Assembly (NCBI GenBank): GCA_020846275.1
Contig: JADLEG010000176.1
Coordinates: forward strand, 1 to 53,336
DNA: 53,336 bases
Origin: Alphaproteobacteria bacterium
Lineage (GTDB): Bacteria; Pseudomonadota; Alphaproteobacteria; JAEULC01
Direction: 5' to 3'
The notes under the pieces are model-generated. The model was given only the letters and a program-made list of their open reading frames with translations. It was not told where the DNA came from and did no database searches. Both the position numbers and the translations under genes were made by a program. The first letter of the stretch is position 1. Each line of letters opens with the position of its first letter. This document shows, piece after piece, positions 34,646-42,892 of this stretch.

Positions 34646-35416
34646 ATGGAACTCGTCGTCGACGGCGTCGGCCATGCCTATGACGGGCTCGCGGTTCTCG
34701 ACGGCATCGAGCTTGCGGTGCGCGACGGCGAGGTGCTGGCGCTGATCGGTCCCTCGGGCTGCGGCAAGTCGACCCTGCTCGGCATCCTCGGCGGCATGCT
34801 GCAGCCCACGCGGGGCGCGGTCCGCCTCAAGGGCGATCCGCCCGCGGGCACGCTCAATCCCTTCACCTACGTGTTCCAGGACTTCGCGCTGCTGCCCTGG
34901 CGCACGGTCGAAGGCAACGTGTCGCTGGCGCTCGAACATCATGTGCTGGACGCGGGCGAGCGCGGCGCGGCCGTCGACGAGGTGCTGTCGCTCACAGGGC
35001 TCAGCGAGTTCCGCTCGGCCCTGCCGAAGCAGCTCTCGGGCGGCATGCGCCAGCGCGTCGGCATCGCCCGCGCGCTCGCGGCGCGTCCGGCCGTGCTGCT
35101 GCTGGACGAGCCGCTCTCGGCGCTCGACGCGCAGACCCGCGACCTGCTGCTGGAGGATTTCGAGCGGCTATGGGCGCTCCGGCGCGTCACGGCGGTCTAC
35201 GTCACCCACAACCTCGACGAGGCGTTGCGCCTGGCCGACCGCATCGTCGTGCTGTCGCGCCGGCCCGGGCGCATCCGCGAAATCGTCGCCGTGGACGTGT
35301 CCCGCCCGCAGCGCGGCGTGGCGACGCTCGCCGGATTGCGCGACCGCCTGTGGCGCCTGATCCGCGACGAGGCGGCGTCGGCGGATCGCGAGATCGTGGC
35401 CCATGAAGCCGCCTAG
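34646..35416 (+). CDS. NitT/TauT-type ABC ATP-binding protein
   Basis: The 256-residue ATPase drives the importer. Walker A reads [14 protein letters not shown] (about 33-46), the Q-loop lies in TYVFQDFALLPWRTVEGNVSL, the signature is LSGGMRQRVGIARAL, Walker B is LLLDEPLSALDAQTR, and the switch His is in YVTHNLDEALRLADRI. The LPWRT and RRPGRI motifs are characteristic of the SsuB/TauB group. It starts 15 bases after the binding-protein gene and overlaps the permease start by 14 bases. Confidence 0.94.
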   Translation: MELVVDGVGHAYDGLAVLDGIELAVRDGEVLALIGPSGCGKSTLLGILGGMLQPTRGAVRLKGDPPAGTLNPFTYVFQDFALLPWRTVEGNVSLALEHHVLDAGERGAAVDEVLSLTGLSEFRSALPKQLSGGMRQRVGIARALAARPAVLLLDEPLSALDAQTRDLLLEDFERLWALRRVTAVYVTHNLDEALRLADRIVVLSRRPGRIREIVAVDVSRPQRGVATLAGLRDRLWRLIRDEAASADREIVAHEAA

Positions 35417-36218
35417 GGCCGAAGCGCAAAGCGACGCGGACCGCAAGGTCCCGTTCCGCGGCGGCGGCTTCGCGCCCCGCATCACGCGCGGGCCCGCCGT
35501 CATCGCCTTCGCGGTGCTGATCGCGCTGTGGCAGGCGGCGGTGTCCTGGCGGATCGCCAATCCGCTCTTTCTTCCGAGCCCGATCGAGATCGGCCGCGCG
35601 CTCTACGCGCTGGCGGCCTCCGGCGAGTTGTGGCTGCACATCGCGGCCTCGCTCCGGCGCATCGCGATCGGCTGGCTGCTCGGCACGGCCGGCGGCCTGG
35701 CGCTCGGCGTCGCGATCGGCCTGTTCGGCCTGGCCCGCTCGGTCGGCGTGCCGCTGGTCTCGGCGCTGTTCCCGATCCCCAAGATCGCGCTGCTGCCGCT
35801 GTTCATCCTTTGGTTCGGCATCGGCGAGCCGTCCAAGGTCGCGACCATCGCGCTGGGCGTGTTCTTTCCCACGGCGGTGGCGGCGTTCGGCGCGGTCGAC
35901 AACGTGCCGCGCAGCCTGATCCGCATGGCGCAGAGCTTCGGCCTGCCCTTCGCCGACATCGTGCGCAAGGTGGTGCTGCCGGGTGCGCTGCCGGGCATCC
36001 TTTCGGGATTCCGCATCTCGGCCTCGATCGCCTTGATCCTCGTCGTGGCGGCGGAGATGATCAACGCCCAGTACGGCATCGGCGCGCTGGTGCTGTTCTC
36101 CGGCAACCTGATGCGCACCGACCAGCTGCTTGCCGGCGTGGTGGTGCTGTCGGCGCTGGGGCTCGTGATCGCCTTCGTGCTGGGCCGGCTCGAACGCCGC
36201 CTGCTGCGCTGGCGCTAG
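35403..36218 (+). CDS. NitT/TauT-type ABC permease
   Basis: The 271-residue membrane subunit has about six hydrophobic segments and the SsuC-like signature FPIPKIALLPLFILWFGIGE followed by the coupling helix RMAQSFGLPFADIVRKVVLP. WLLGTAGGLALGVAIGL and the ending EMINAQYGIGALVLF match the family. It completes a one-binding-protein, one-ATPase, one-permease importer. The glutathione peroxidase gene follows 16 bases later and may be on the same transcript. Confidence 0.93.
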   Translation: MKPPRAEAQSDADRKVPFRGGGFAPRITRGPAVIAFAVLIALWQAAVSWRIANPLFLPSPIEIGRALYALAASGELWLHIAASLRRIAIGWLLGTAGGLALGVAIGLFGLARSVGVPLVSALFPIPKIALLPLFILWFGIGEPSKVATIALGVFFPTAVAAFGAVDNVPRSLIRMAQSFGLPFADIVRKVVLPGALPGILSGFRISASIALILVVAAEMINAQYGIGALVLFSGNLMRTDQLLAGVVVLSALGLVIAFVLGRLERRLLRWR

Positions 36219-36234
36219 AAGAAGGAGGCGAGGC

Positions 36235-36717
36235 ATGACGACCGCGCATGATTTCACCTTTACCGCGCTCGACGGATCGCCCCTGCCGCTCAAGGCCTAT
36301 GCCGGCAAGGCGGTCCTGGTGGTGAACACCGCGTCGGAATGCGGCTACACGCCGCAATACGCGGGGCTGCAGAAGCTGTGGCAGCAACACGGCGCCGAGG
36401 GGTTGGTCGTGCTGGGCGTGCCGTCGAACGATTTCGGCAGCCAGGAGCCGGGCGACGAGGCCGCGATCGGGCGGTTCTGCGCGGTGCGGTTCATGGTCGA
36501 TTTCCCGATGACCGCCAAGCAGACGGTGATCGGCGGCAACGCGCATCCGTTCTATCGCTGGATCGCCGAGGAACTGGGCGAGGCCGGAACCCCGCGCTGG
36601 AACTTTCACAAGTATTTGATCGGGCCGGACGGGGCGATCGCGGGCGCCTGGCCGTCCGCGGTGACGCCGGAGTCCAAGGGATTGGCCGCCGCGATCAAGC
36701 AGGCGCTGGCCGGCTGA
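36235..36717 (+). CDS. Glutathione peroxidase-family thiol peroxidase
   Basis: The 160-residue enzyme reduces peroxides using glutathione or thioredoxin. The catalytic cysteine is C36 in NTASECGYTPQYAGLQ; the supporting Gln and Trp are in GVPSNDFGSQEPG and PRWNFHKYLIGPDG. Cysteine, not selenocysteine, is used. A second Cys in IGRFCAVRFMVDFPM may be the resolving residue. No signal peptide is seen, so it acts in the cytoplasm. GAAGGAGGCGAGGC precedes the ATG. Confidence 0.95.
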   Translation: MTTAHDFTFTALDGSPLPLKAYAGKAVLVVNTASECGYTPQYAGLQKLWQQHGAEGLVVLGVPSNDFGSQEPGDEAAIGRFCAVRFMVDFPMTAKQTVIGGNAHPFYRWIAEELGEAGTPRWNFHKYLIGPDGAIAGAWPSAVTPESKGLAAAIKQALAG

Positions 36718-36798
36718 CGCGATGATCCCGGGAATATCCGGGCGCGTATCGGGGTCCTATCGTATTGTTCCCCCGCGCCATCACCCAGGAGGTACCGC

Positions 36799-37278
36799 AT
36801 GTCGCCCTATTGGAAGTATGCCCTCGCCCTCGCCGCCGCGGGCGCGATCGCATGGGCCGCGCCGGCAGCGCCCAGCCTTGCCGCGGGCAGCATCGTCGAG
36901 CCGGTCAAGAACGAGGGCGACTACGAGAAGGCGGTCAAGGCGGTGAAGTCCGAGAAGTACAAGGACGCCATCGAGCTGCTGCAGAAGGTGGTGCAGAAGG
37001 AGCCGGCCAAGGCCGACGCCTGGAACTATCTGGGCTACAGCCAGCGCAAGACCGGCAAGTACGACGATGCGCTGAAGTCCTACACGCGCGCGCTCGACAT
37101 CGACCCCAAGCACAAGGGCGCGCACGAGTATGTCGGCGAGCTCTATCTGCAGACCGACAACCTGCCGAAGGCGGAAGAGCACCTGAAGAAGCTCTCCGCG
37201 CTCTGCGGCAGCTGCGACGAGCGCAAGGACCTGGAAAAGGCGGTCGCCGCCTACAAGAAGGCGAAGGGGATCAGCTGA
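36799..37278 (+). CDS. Exported TPR-repeat protein
   Basis: The 159-residue protein has a signal peptide (about 1-26, ending APSLAAGS) and then about three tetratricopeptide repeats: DYEKAVKAVKSEKYKDAIEL, DAWNYLGYSQRKTGKYDDAL and GAHEYVGELYLQTDNLPKAE. A Cys pair (SALCGSCDE) near the C-terminus could form a disulfide in the periplasm. TPRs mediate protein contacts; the partner is unknown. AGGAGGT precedes the ATG, and TATCGT (36758-36763) is a possible -10 box. Confidence 0.85.
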   Translation: MSPYWKYALALAAAGAIAWAAPAAPSLAAGSIVEPVKNEGDYEKAVKAVKSEKYKDAIELLQKVVQKEPAKADAWNYLGYSQRKTGKYDDALKSYTRALDIDPKHKGAHEYVGELYLQTDNLPKAEEHLKKLSALCGSCDERKDLEKAVAAYKKAKGIS

Positions 37279-37286
37279 CGGCGCTT

Positions 37287-37398
37287 CTCGTCCTTCGAGA
37301 CGCTTGCTGCGCTCGCTCCTCAGGATGACGCGTCTGTTGGGCTGCCAAATAGATCGCGTCACCTTGAGGAGACGCGAAGCGCCGTCTCGAAGGGTGAG
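37287..37398. repeat. Extragenic palindromic repeat (REP/BIME-like)
   Basis: Between the convergent TPR and cyclase genes, CGTCCTTCGAGACGC...CTCCTCAGGATGACG (37289-37330) faces a diverged inverted copy, GCGTCACCTTGAGGAG...GTCTCGAAGG (37356-37394). This 'TCATCCTGAGGAGCG / CGTCTCGAAGGA' type is widely dispersed in alphaproteobacterial genomes. It may also act as a bidirectional terminator. No open reading frame is conserved within it. Confidence 0.75.
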
Positions 37399-37410
37399 AG
37401 CCGCCGCCCC

Positions 37411-39156
37411 TCACGCCGTCGGCAATTCCTTCGCCTCGCGCACCACGCGGATCGCCAGCATCTCCTGGCGTCCGCGCACCGCGATCTCCTGGCGCTCGAA
37501 GCGGGCGAGGTCGGCGCCGGCGCGTTCCGCCACGGCCTCCGACAGCACGAGCTGCGCGCCGTATTCCTTGGTCAGCCCCTCGAGCCGGCTGGCCGTGTTG
37601 ACCGCGTCGCCGATCGCGGTCACGCCCACCGCGCTGCCATAGCCCATCTCGCCCACGATCGCCGGCCCGACATGCAGGCCGATGCCGATGCGCAGCGGCT
37701 CGTCCAGATCCTGCGCCAGGGTCTGGTTCAGGGCGTCGAGCTGCTCGGCCATCGCGCGCGCGGCGGCGAGCGCCTGGCGGCACGCCTCGGCCGGCGCGGT
37801 GCCGACGCCGAACAGCGCCATGACGCCGTCGCCGATGAACTTGTCCACGCGGCCGCCGGACTTTTCGACCGCACCGCCCATCGCGCTGAAATAGCGGTTC
37901 AGCAGGAACACCACGTCATAGGGCAGTTTATGCTCGGACAGCTGCGTGAAGGCGCGCAGGTCGGCGAACAGGATGGCGATCTCGCGCTCCTGACCCGGCA
38001 TGTGCGCGGGCTGCGCCAAGCCGTCGCGCGCGGTCGCGCTGGGCGGCAGCAGCGGCATGACGGTCACGTCCGATGCCGGGCGCGTCTGGCAGGCCAGCCG
38101 CACGTTGGGCGCGGCCGAGATGCGCTCCAACACCCGTCGCTCGGCGTCGCTGGGCGGCGGCAGGCTGTCGAGCCCGCGGCTCACCCTGACGCGGCAGGTC
38201 GAGCAGCGCCCGCGCCCGCCGCACACCTCGGCATGCGGAATGTTGCCCTGGCGGCTGGCGTCCAGGATGCTGGCGCCGGGCGCGATCTCGATCACGCGGC
38301 GGTCGGGAAAGGTCACGCGCACGAAGCCCTTGCGGCGCAGCAGCGCGCTGCGCCCGGCGCGCGCCAGGTAGGCGCCGGCAACCAGCGCCGCGAAGCCCCA
38401 CATGATCCCGTCGGCGATGCGATAGATCGCCGCGACCTGCTGCTGGTCGGGAAACCGCATGCGCGTGGCCAGGCTCTTCAGCCAGTCGGGGTCGGCCATC
38501 AGCCGCTCGACCTCGCGCCCGGCATCGACGAAGCCCAGCAGCGCCAGCACCGGCAGCAGCAGCGCCAGGGCGAACAGCAGGCGCGACCAGCGCGGGTACC
38601 ACGGCTTCAGCCGCCAGATCAGGTGCAGGCCCAGGCAACCGTGGGTCCAGGCGGCCAGCAGGCCGATGCCCTGGCGCAGTCCGATCCAGGGATCGGCCAC
38701 CCAGCTTGCCAGCAGCACCGAGACGTAGCCCGAGCCGACGCCGAACAAAGCCGGCCCCAGGCGCATCGCCGTGACGTGCAGCGCCATCAGCGGCACGATG
38801 GCCAGGCCCAGGATCAGCCGCGCCCATTCCGCCGGCGGCATCCGCAGGCGCCGGCGCTGGTAGATCGCCCATAGCGCCAGCGAGCCATGAACCAGCAGCG
38901 CCCCGTAGAGCGCGACCGTCCCCGGCACGCTGCGCCAGAACGCCCGCAGCCACAGCAGCGCATCGGCCGCGGCCTGCAGCGACACCAGGCCCAGGCTGTG
39001 GTTCAGCAGATGCAGCGCGACATAGCTGAACAGCACCGCGCCGCTCGCCACGCGCGCCTGGCGCAGCCCGGCGGCGCCGGACTTCCACCCGCGAACCGTT
39101 CTCGGCGCCTGAACTGCGGTCACGCTGCCTCGCGTATCGCCCGGCGGTAATGCCAT
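37411..39156 (-). CDS. Putative redox-linked cyclase: membrane haem-b-like, 2Fe-2S and class III cyclase domains
   Basis: The 581-residue protein has three parts. An N-terminal membrane domain (about 36-265) has five or so segments with histidines at H49, H53, H90, H127, H172 and H178, resembling the cytochrome b subunit of succinate dehydrogenase. A plant-type ferredoxin domain (about 278-368) has C312, C318, C321 and C356 (VCGGRGRCSTCRVRV, RLACQT), a complete 2Fe-2S pattern. A class III cyclase domain (about 392-565) has metal sites D399 (ILFADLRAFTQLSE) and D443 (FIGDGVMALFG) and IGDAVNTASRLEGLTKE. It could turn electron flow into cAMP. The ferredoxin-cyclase pairing is known in rhizobial relatives; haem binding is inference. 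Confidence 0.9.
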   Translation of the reverse strand: MALPPGDTRGSVTAVQAPRTVRGWKSGAAGLRQARVASGAVLFSYVALHLLNHSLGLVSLQAAADALLWLRAFWRSVPGTVALYGALLVHGSLALWAIYQRRRLRMPPAEWARLILGLAIVPLMALHVTAMRLGPALFGVGSGYVSVLLASWVADPWIGLRQGIGLLAAWTHGCLGLHLIWRLKPWYPRWSRLLFALALLLPVLALLGFVDAGREVERLMADPDWLKSLATRMRFPDQQQVAAIYRIADGIMWGFAALVAGAYLARAGRSALLRRKGFVRVTFPDRRVIEIAPGASILDASRQGNIPHAEVCGGRGRCSTCRVRVSRGLDSLPPPSDAERRVLERISAAPNVRLACQTRPASDVTVMPLLPPSATARDGLAQPAHMPGQEREIAILFADLRAFTQLSEHKLPYDVVFLLNRYFSAMGGAVEKSGGRVDKFIGDGVMALFGVGTAPAEACRQALAAARAMAEQLDALNQTLAQDLDEPLRIGIGLHVGPAIVGEMGYGSAVGVTAIGDAVNTASRLEGLTKEYGAQLVLSEAVAERAGADLARFERQEIAVRGRQEMLAIRVVREAKELPTA

Positions 39157-39271
39157 GGCGCGTCACTATCGACGCCCAAAGGGGTCCCGCCAAGTCCCGA
39201 TCGCGTGCGGTCGCGCTTGTCTTCTGGGGGCCCGCGCGCCCATGCTAGTGTTTGGAAGAGGGGCAAACGGC

Positions 39272-40249
39272 ATGAACTACGCCACGGCACGGGCGATCGA
39301 TGTCAGCGCCATACCGGTGATCGACATGGCGCCGCTGATCGCGGGCGGCATCGACCAGCGCCGGCGCGTCGCGGCCGAGTTCCGCCGCGCGGCAACCGAG
39401 GTCGGGTTCTTCTACGTCAAGAACCACAACGTCGCGCAACCCGTGATCGATCGCGCGCTCGACGGCGCCAAGCGCTTCTTCGCCCTGCCGGCGGAAACCA
39501 AGGACCAGGTCCGCGTCGAGGGTTGGCACCGCGGCTTCCTCAAGGTCGGCCAGGCCAAGATGTACGACGACGCCAAGGCCGACCTCAAGGAAAGCTTCAT
39601 CTACGGGCTCGAGATCGCCCAGGACGATCCGGACTTCCGCGCCGGCAACCTCATGGTGGTGCCGAACCGCTGGCCCGCGGCGATGCCCGAGCTGCGCGAC
39701 GCGCTTTATCCCTACTTCACCCAGGCGGTGGAATGCGGCCGCACGCTGCTGCGCGGCTTCGCCCTCGGCATGGATTTGCCCGAGGACAGCTTCGTCAGCC
39801 GCTGGCGCAAGAACATCAGCCGCGGGGCCGCGCTCTACTACCCGCCGCAGCCGCCCAATTTGGGCCGCGAGCAGTTCGGGGTCGCGCCCCATACCGATTT
39901 CGGCGTGCTGACCGTGCTTTGGCAGGACGATTCCGGCGGGCTTCAGGTGCTCGACAAGCAGAAGCAATGGGTTACGGCCCATCCCATCCCCGGCACGCTG
40001 GTGGTCAATGTCGGCGACCTGCTGGCGCGCTGGACCAATGACGGCTTCGCCTCGACCCCGCATCGCGTCGTCAACACCACCGGCCACGCGCGCTATTCCA
40101 TGCCGGTCGCGGTGGATCCCGACCACGACACGCTGGTCGATCCGCGCATCGTCTGCCGTCAGGGCGAGACGGCGCGCTACGAGCCGATCACCTGCGGCGA
40201 CTACCTGAACTGGCGGTTCAACAAGGCCTTCGCCTACCGCAAGGCTTGA
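39272..40249 (+). CDS. 2-oxoglutarate/Fe(II)-dependent oxygenase (isopenicillin N synthase-like)
   Basis: The 325-residue protein is a double-stranded beta-helix oxygenase. The iron triad is H207, D209 (APHTDFGVLTVL) and H264 (STPHRVVNTT), and the 2-oxoglutarate-binding pair is R274-x-S276 (ARYSMPV). The N-terminal IPVIDMAPLI and TEVGFFYVKNHNV mark the DIOX_N domain. The substrate is unknown; next to an amino-acid importer it may hydroxylate an amino acid or related compound. I chose the ATG at 39272, preceded by GAAGAGGGG; upstream codons overlap the divergent cyclase region. Confidence 0.92.
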   Translation: MNYATARAIDVSAIPVIDMAPLIAGGIDQRRRVAAEFRRAATEVGFFYVKNHNVAQPVIDRALDGAKRFFALPAETKDQVRVEGWHRGFLKVGQAKMYDDAKADLKESFIYGLEIAQDDPDFRAGNLMVVPNRWPAAMPELRDALYPYFTQAVECGRTLLRGFALGMDLPEDSFVSRWRKNISRGAALYYPPQPPNLGREQFGVAPHTDFGVLTVLWQDDSGGLQVLDKQKQWVTAHPIPGTLVVNVGDLLARWTNDGFASTPHRVVNTTGHARYSMPVAVDPDHDTLVDPRIVCRQGETARYEPITCGDYLNWRFNKAFAYRKA

Positions 40250-40259
40250 TCGGACGGGC

Positions 40260-41078
40260 ATGGCCTCCAGGGCGGCACAGGCGCATCCGACGCGAACCCG
40301 CTGGTGGAACAGCGCGGGCTTCGACCTGCTGCAATTCGCGCTGTTCGTCGCCGTGGTCGTGTGGCTGCCGCTGCGCGGCGCGCAGTCGATGGCCTATAAC
40401 TGGCAGTGGTACCGCGTGCCGCGCTACCTGGCGCGGGTGATCGACGGCGAGGTGATCTGGGGGCCGTTGCTCAAGGGCCTGGCCGTCACCGTCGAGATCA
40501 GCCTGTGGGCCACGGCGTTGGCGGTCGCGATCGGCCTGGCGACCGCGATGCTGCGCCTGTCGCGCTCTTATTCCGGGCGCTGGCTCGCGATCTTCTATGT
40601 CGAGGCGATCCGCAACACGCCGCTCCTGGTCCAGCTCTACGTGTTCTATTTCATCCTGGCGCCGATCCTGGGGCTGCCGCGGCTGTGGACCGGCATCGTC
40701 GCGCTGGCGGCGTTCGAGGGCGCCTTCGCGGCCGAGATCATGCGCGCGGGCATCCTGTCGATCGGGCGCGGCCAGTGGGATGCGGCGGCGGCGCTGGGGC
40801 TGACGCGCGGGCGCGCCTACCGGCTGGTGGTGCTGCCCCAGGCGATCCGGCTGATGCTGCCGCCGCTCGCCGGCGTGCTGGTCTCGCTGGTCAAGCATTC
40901 GGCGATCGTCAGCGTGATCGCCGTGTTCGACCTGACCAACGAGGCGCGCAACGTCATCTCGGACACGTTCATGAGTTTCGAGATCTGGTTCACCGTGGCC
41001 GCGATCTACCTGGCGATCACGGTAAGCCTGTCCGCCTGCGTCGGCGTCCTGGAGCGGCGCCTGGCGGCGGCGCGATGA
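40260..41078 (+). CDS. Polar amino-acid ABC transporter permease (first)
   Basis: This 272-residue membrane subunit belongs to the HisM/GlnP family. Visible signatures are LLKGLAVTVEISLWATALAV, YVEAIRNTPLLVQLYVFYF and the coupling loop AAALGLTRGRAYRLVVLPQAIRL. It has about five membrane segments. It begins 10 bases after the oxygenase stop, and a binding protein and a second permease follow, suggesting a heteromeric channel. No ATPase gene is present in this cluster. Confidence 0.92.
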   Translation: MASRAAQAHPTRTRWWNSAGFDLLQFALFVAVVVWLPLRGAQSMAYNWQWYRVPRYLARVIDGEVIWGPLLKGLAVTVEISLWATALAVAIGLATAMLRLSRSYSGRWLAIFYVEAIRNTPLLVQLYVFYFILAPILGLPRLWTGIVALAAFEGAFAAEIMRAGILSIGRGQWDAAAALGLTRGRAYRLVVLPQAIRLMLPPLAGVLVSLVKHSAIVSVIAVFDLTNEARNVISDTFMSFEIWFTVAAIYLAITVSLSACVGVLERRLAAAR

Positions 41079-41118
41079 GTTCGTCGACCATCCAACCACA
41101 AACCGGGGAGAACGAGAC

Positions 41119-41961
41119 ATGAAGGGTATGAGACTGATGGCGGCGGCGCTTTGCGTCGTCGCGGCGATCGGCGTGGCGGCAGGGCCGGCGCGCGCGCAGC
41201 AGGACGTGAAGCAGCAGCTCAGCGCGTCGAGCCTGCTGGAGGAGATCAAGAAGCGCGGCACGATGCGGGTAGGGCTGTCGACCTTCGTGCCCTGGGCGAT
41301 GCGCGACACATCAGGCGAACTGATGGGCTTCGAGATCGACGTGGCCAAGAAGATGGCCGAGGACCTCGAGGTCAAGGTCGAGTTCGTGCCCACGGCCTGG
41401 GACGGCATCATCCCGGCGCTGATCGCCGGCAAGTTCGACTTCATCATCTCCGGAATGTCGATCACGCCCAAGCGCAACCTGACCGTCAATTTCTCGATTC
41501 CCTACGCGCATTCCGGCCAGCAGCTCGTCGCCAACAAGAAGCTGGCGGGCGGGTTCAAGACCGTCGCCGACTTCAACAAGGCGGATGTCACGCTGACCTG
41601 CCGGCGCGGCGTCACCTCCTGCGCCTGGATCCAGAAGAACATGCCGAAGGCCACGCTCCGGCAGTTCGACGACGACGCCCAGGCCTCGCAGGAAGTGCTG
41701 AACGGCAACGCGCATGGCTGGATGGCGAGCGCGCCCAGGCCGAAGTTCCTCGCGCTCGACAACCCGGACGTGGCCGTCATGCCCTTTGCCGAGAACCTGA
41801 CGAAGGGCGACGAGTCGATCGCGCTGCGCAAGGGCGACCCGGACACGCTCAATTGGCTCGACAACTGGGTGCTGTTCTACACCTCGAACGGCTGGCTGCA
41901 GGAACGCAACGACGCCTGGTTCTCGAACCGCGACTGGAAGGACAAGGTGGCGAAGAACTGA
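41119..41961 (+). CDS. Amino-acid-type substrate-binding protein (SBP family 3)
   Basis: The 280-residue precursor has a signal peptide (about 1-27, ending PARAQQD) and an SBP_bac_3 domain: RGTMRVGLSTFVPWAMRD, GFEIDVAKKMAEDLEVKVEF and SGMSITPKRNLTVNFSIPY are all family hallmarks. It should bind a polar amino acid or similar compound in the periplasm. Two cysteines in TLTCRRGVTSCAWIQKN probably form a disulfide. It lies between the two permeases. The ATG at 41119 follows GGGGAG; an ATG at 41128 is possible. Confidence 0.93.
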   Translation: MKGMRLMAAALCVVAAIGVAAGPARAQQDVKQQLSASSLLEEIKKRGTMRVGLSTFVPWAMRDTSGELMGFEIDVAKKMAEDLEVKVEFVPTAWDGIIPALIAGKFDFIISGMSITPKRNLTVNFSIPYAHSGQQLVANKKLAGGFKTVADFNKADVTLTCRRGVTSCAWIQKNMPKATLRQFDDDAQASQEVLNGNAHGWMASAPRPKFLALDNPDVAVMPFAENLTKGDESIALRKGDPDTLNWLDNWVLFYTSNGWLQERNDAWFSNRDWKDKVAKN

Positions 41962-41980
41962 GCGCGGGCGGGCGGGGGCC

Positions 41981-42880
41981 GTGGCAGGAAGCGCGCCGGG
42001 CTCCGCCAAGCCCCGCTTCGGCTGGATCGACGTGGGCGTGCTGGCGGTCCTCGCGGCCGCCGCCGCCTATGTCGTCCATCGCGTCGACGCCGTGCTGCAC
42101 TACCGCTGGGACTGGTCGGGGGTCTGGGTCTATCTGCTGCGCATCGATCCCCGGACCGGCGACTGGGCGCTGGGGCTGCTGCTCAAGGGGTTCATCACCA
42201 CGCTGCGCCTCGCCCTGTTCGGGATCATCCTCGCGGCGCTGGTCGGGCTCGTCTTCGGCCTGGCGCGCACCAGCAAGCGGCTGTTCCCGCGCCTGGTCGC
42301 CGGCCTCTATGTCGAGCTGGTGCGCAACATGCCGCCGCTCGTCTTCATCTTCATCTTCTACTTCTTCCTTTCCAGCCAGATCGTGCCGCTCCTGGGGATC
42401 GACCGGCTCGCGGCCACCACCTCGCCCGCGCTCGCGGGCCTGATCGAGCTCGCGTTCGGCGACCGGCGGCTGCTGGCCAATTTCGTCAGCGGCCTGTTCT
42501 GCCTGGTGCTGTTCGAGGGTGCCTACATCACCGAGATCGTGCGCGCCGGCGTGTTGTCGATCGACAAGGGCCAGTGGGAAGCGGGCGACAGCCTCGGCCT
42601 GACGCGGCTGCAGCGCATGCGCCTGGTGATCCTGCCGCAGGCCTTGCGCCGCATCCTGCCCGCGCTCGCCGGCCAGTTCATCATGCTGGTCAAGACCTCC
42701 TCGATCGTCTCCTTGATCTCGATCCAGGAACTGACCTTCATCGCGACCGAGGTCGCGGTCACCAGCGGCCGGGTGTTCGAGATCTGGATCCTGGTCGCGC
42801 TGCTTTATTTCGCGGTCAGCGCGCTGCTGTCGCTGGCCTTCCACCGCCTGGAGCGCGGCGCCGCCGCGCCCGCCCATTAG
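41981..42880 (+). CDS. Polar amino-acid ABC transporter permease (second)
   Basis: The 299-residue HisM/GlnP-family permease has an extended N-terminal loop of about 70 residues between its first two membrane segments (around the VWVYLLRIDPRTGDWALGLL region), then the conserved core LLKGFITTLRLALFGIILAA, YVELVRNMPPLVFIFIFYFF and the coupling loop GDSLGLTRLQRMRLVILPQALR. The GTG at 41981 is the likely start, preceded by a G-rich stretch. It pairs with the permease at 40260 to form the channel. Confidence 0.92.
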   Translation: MAGSAPGSAKPRFGWIDVGVLAVLAAAAAYVVHRVDAVLHYRWDWSGVWVYLLRIDPRTGDWALGLLLKGFITTLRLALFGIILAALVGLVFGLARTSKRLFPRLVAGLYVELVRNMPPLVFIFIFYFFLSSQIVPLLGIDRLAATTSPALAGLIELAFGDRRLLANFVSGLFCLVLFEGAYITEIVRAGVLSIDKGQWEAGDSLGLTRLQRMRLVILPQALRRILPALAGQFIMLVKTSSIVSLISIQELTFIATEVAVTSGRVFEIWILVALLYFAVSALLSLAFHRLERGAAAPAH

Positions 42881-42892
42881 AACGGAGCAACG

